From assembly GCA_024516155.1 (NCBI GenBank), contig JAJJXM010000040.1, positions 124,001 through 188,000 of the forward strand: a stretch of 64,000 bases of DNA, in the 5' to 3' direction. The position numbers and the translations under genes were made by a program. This document shows, piece by piece, positions 61,701 to 64,000 of this stretch. The notes beneath the pieces were generated by a model. The model saw only the letters and a list, made by a program, of their open reading frames with translations. It searched no databases and was not told where the DNA came from. Within the stretch, counting starts at the first letter, position 1. Each line of letters opens with the position of its first letter. This stretch comes from Pyronema omphalodes. Taxonomy: Eukaryota > Ascomycota > Pezizomycetes > Pezizales > Pyronemataceae.

Positions 61701-64000
61701 CTCTAGGTCCCCCTTTAGTCAGCTCTATTTCGATTACTGTTCGAAGCAGTCGACGATAGCACTGTGAAAGTCGATTCTGCCTTGCTATAGTCGACAGAGT
61801 ATACTTTACGATTCCCATTTCCTCGTCCGATTCGAAGTCTAACAAAAGTTCGATCAGGCCTGACCGTATTTAGTATCAGATGTAGTCCAATTAACTAAGA
61901 AGGCATCTTTTCCATCTTTACAATGTCACGCGGTCCACTGGACATCGTTGGGTTTACCCGAAATCTGTAAGTGGTGTTTCAATTGATGCCATGTGGACTG
62001 GATGGTCGGGTAGATAGAGCGAAGATCATTTGTCTGCCTCAAGGGTAAAGAATTGAGATGTAGAGAGATGGGGTGTTGGTATGTAAAATAGGTAGAGATG
62101 GAGGAAGGTGACTGGTCTGTGTCAAGGTGATCGGAGCTCAGGATGAATGGAATGAAGTAGGCAGGCCGTTAACCTCAACTTCCGTTCCTCTCATCAGACC
62201 ATCAGACATCAAAAATCACTTTCATTCTCCGAAAGGTACCTACCATCTGTAACTACAGCACAACACGGAAAATTTCTAAGCAATGACAAAAATCTACCAG
62301 CCTGTAGAGTACAAAAGCCACGTAAACCACAGTCTTGGCTTGTAAATCGTAATCTTTTTTTGTTTCTAAAAGCGGCGCTCCTATGTATAAGATTTGCGAT
62401 TTGCTCCGACACAAAGTGAACAACTGAACCCTAAATTCCGAAATCACCCGGTCGGGGGGGGGGGAGGGGGGGTTCGGGGAATTAGTGAAAATTGGGATAA
62501 TACATATCTTCAAGGTTCAAGGAAAGAGGGTGAAAGAAAATGGAAAAGGGACAATAAACAACAACCATGCAAGTTTAAAGTTACCGGTATGTTTATTTAT
62601 TTTTATTCGGCGGTTCCACATAACTTCAGATATTCTAATTTCTTGTCAGCCTAGAATCACTCGCTTCATTTCCTTCTGTCTGTATTGAGCGCTGTTTTTT
62701 GTATTCCGACATACGGAAAAAGCGATAGATTTCCATAACATCTCCAAATTATATCCCCAATTCCATATCCTTCCCTAGTGAAATACAGTATTTCTCATCA
62801 CACAACAATAGTCTCGCCCGTCCGTCTCGCTAAACTTCCCGCAAGCAGCAAACCCGGGACCAAATTAACCATTCTGGTTAACCTCCATGCCATGTACGTA
62901 GCGGAGACTTTCACACGCGCCGAAAGTGCTCAGACCTCCTTGTGCAGTTCCGACCGAGCTCAGTTTGGTTTCTCTATAGAAGAACGGACACGCACAGAAA
63001 GGAAAAAAAAAAACGCGATAGCCATGCTTTTCGCTTGGATGACCTGACATGGTTATCAACCATATGTAGTTCCCTTCGGACAAAGGACAGACAGGACAGG
63101 GCTTATTTTCACATAAGAGCTTGGCCATTAGTTTAGAGGGTGCTTGTACATACATAGTGGGAGCTGAGCTCCTGATGTGAACCGAGCTCCTCATACATAC
63201 ATACTCCCATACATTAGCAAACTCGGTCCGTGGTTGAAAAACTTGAGTCGGCTTACTACTTTTGTTACGACTCAACTGGTGATCCGGATCGCTTCCCTTT
63301 GTTCGTTATCCCTTTCGATCGGCAACTACATACCTAGGGATTCGCGGGTGTACCGTGTGTTATGGCTTCGGATCGGAATTCATCATAGAAAAGCCCGTAC
63401 GTAGCATGCAGGTGCGCATGAATGATGATGAAAGCTTTTTTTTTCTAGAGCTTCCACGGACCCTCGCTCGTCTCGGCGCTTTGTTAGATACTGCAGTGCC
63501 ATGCCTTGAAAGTTGAATCAACATCGGATATTCACCATGCATTATCTATTGTAAATACCTTCTCTCCCATTCTATGTCCTAGTGATCACGTTCGAAATTT
63601 AAAATGATCTTCACAATACACATGCACCGTGTATGACAGAATGTTCTTTCACCCTTAACCTTAGGTTCACGGCTACGGCATGGTTTATCAAATGTCATAT
63701 CATGCCTATCGCCGTATGTACTACATAGCTACCCGAAGTTTTCTCACGTGCCTAAATCATTTCGTTTTCCCGAGTCTGAGTCTGAGTCTGAGTCTGATTC
63801 TGGTATTGTTTTTATTTTTTACTTCATACCCCGATACATACACGTGATATTCTGGCTTGAGAATGTAATGATCCCATAATTAAACATCCTTCGCTTGCCC
63901 TTCCCTTAGCTTCTTATTTTTTTTTCTGGTGCCTGAAGCTAGTAAATATGTTCCTGAATGTCTATACCCGAGTCCCTGAATTCGGAATATCCGATATGAC
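58725..64000. other. HOG1 upstream region and gene-poor end of window
   Basis: No gene is supported in 5.3 kb. Minus-strand ORFs at 59066-59434 and 59499-59972 and a plus ORF at 59760-60104 are Pro/Ser- or Gly-rich, overlap each other and have no motif. There is a G run at about 60006-60022 and G-rich sequence at 62453-62472. An imperfect ccgagtctgag-type hexamer repeat (gagtct, about four copies) lies at 63777-63800. Part of 58725-59100 should be the HOG1 promoter, but I can point to no specific site. Confidence 0.55.

Noticed and set aside
62865..63275. 136-codon minus-strand ORF with several Cys
   Set aside because: The Cys spacing fits no zinc-binding family, it lacks a clear ATG start, and competing frames are open on the plus strand.

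Overview
The window looks like nuclear DNA of a filamentous ascomycete (Pezizomycotina). The genes belong to fungal-type families (a Hog1 MAP kinase, a LIM/RhoGAP protein, a class I sirtuin, Upf2, Avl9). They are cut by short introns of about 50-180 bp with GT...AG ends and gctaac/ctaat-like branch points, and are separated by long, low-complexity, repeat-rich spacers. I cannot name the species. About three quarters of the window has no convincing protein gene.

Layout. 0-5.3 kb: gene-poor, full of mini- and microsatellites. 5.33-11.17 kb: copy 1 of a roughly 6-kb dispersed repeat that keeps many intron signatures but no ORF. 13.1-16.06 kb (minus): truncated, frameshifted pseudogene of a LIM/RhoGAP gene. 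16-21 kb: mostly empty. 21.2-23.3 kb (plus): Hst3/Hst4-type sirtuin. 25.1-28.9 kb (plus): Upf2/Nmd2. 29-31.9 kb: A-rich spacer. 31.9-35.4 kb (minus): the intact LIM/RhoGAP gene. 35.4-41.6 kb: simple-sequence-rich spacer with one tRNA-Gln(CTG). 41.6-47.77 kb: copy 2 of the 6-kb repeat. 48.69-49.26 kb: tandem array of about 100-bp units. 50.2-50.8 kb (minus): 214-residue unknown protein. 52.3-56.2 kb (minus): Avl9. 57.3-58.7 kb (minus): Hog1. 58.7-64 kb: no gene seen.

The most interesting theme links the LIM/RhoGAP gene to the repeats. Both copies of the 6-kb repeat carry pieces of the 5' region of this gene in sense orientation (copy 2: 5' flank, ATG, exons 1-2 and part of exon 3, with splice sites intact). 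The pseudogene at 13.1-16.06 kb carries only the complementary 3' part. The break of the pseudogene and the break of the captured fragment fall at the same place in the gene, overlapping by 17 bp. This looks like one ancestral second gene copy split in two, with its 5' half built into a multi-intron repeat element. That element, with at least eight introns visible in both copies, exon lengths conserved between them (77 and 68 nt) and tandemly repeated exon units, is the best candidate here for something undescribed.

The housekeeping genes do unrelated jobs: mRNA surveillance (Upf2), histone deacetylation (sirtuin), late secretory traffic (Avl9), osmotic stress signalling (Hog1) and Rho/Cdc42 polarity control (LIM/RhoGAP). 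I see no cluster logic among them. All calls are from reading the sequence; no database search was run.
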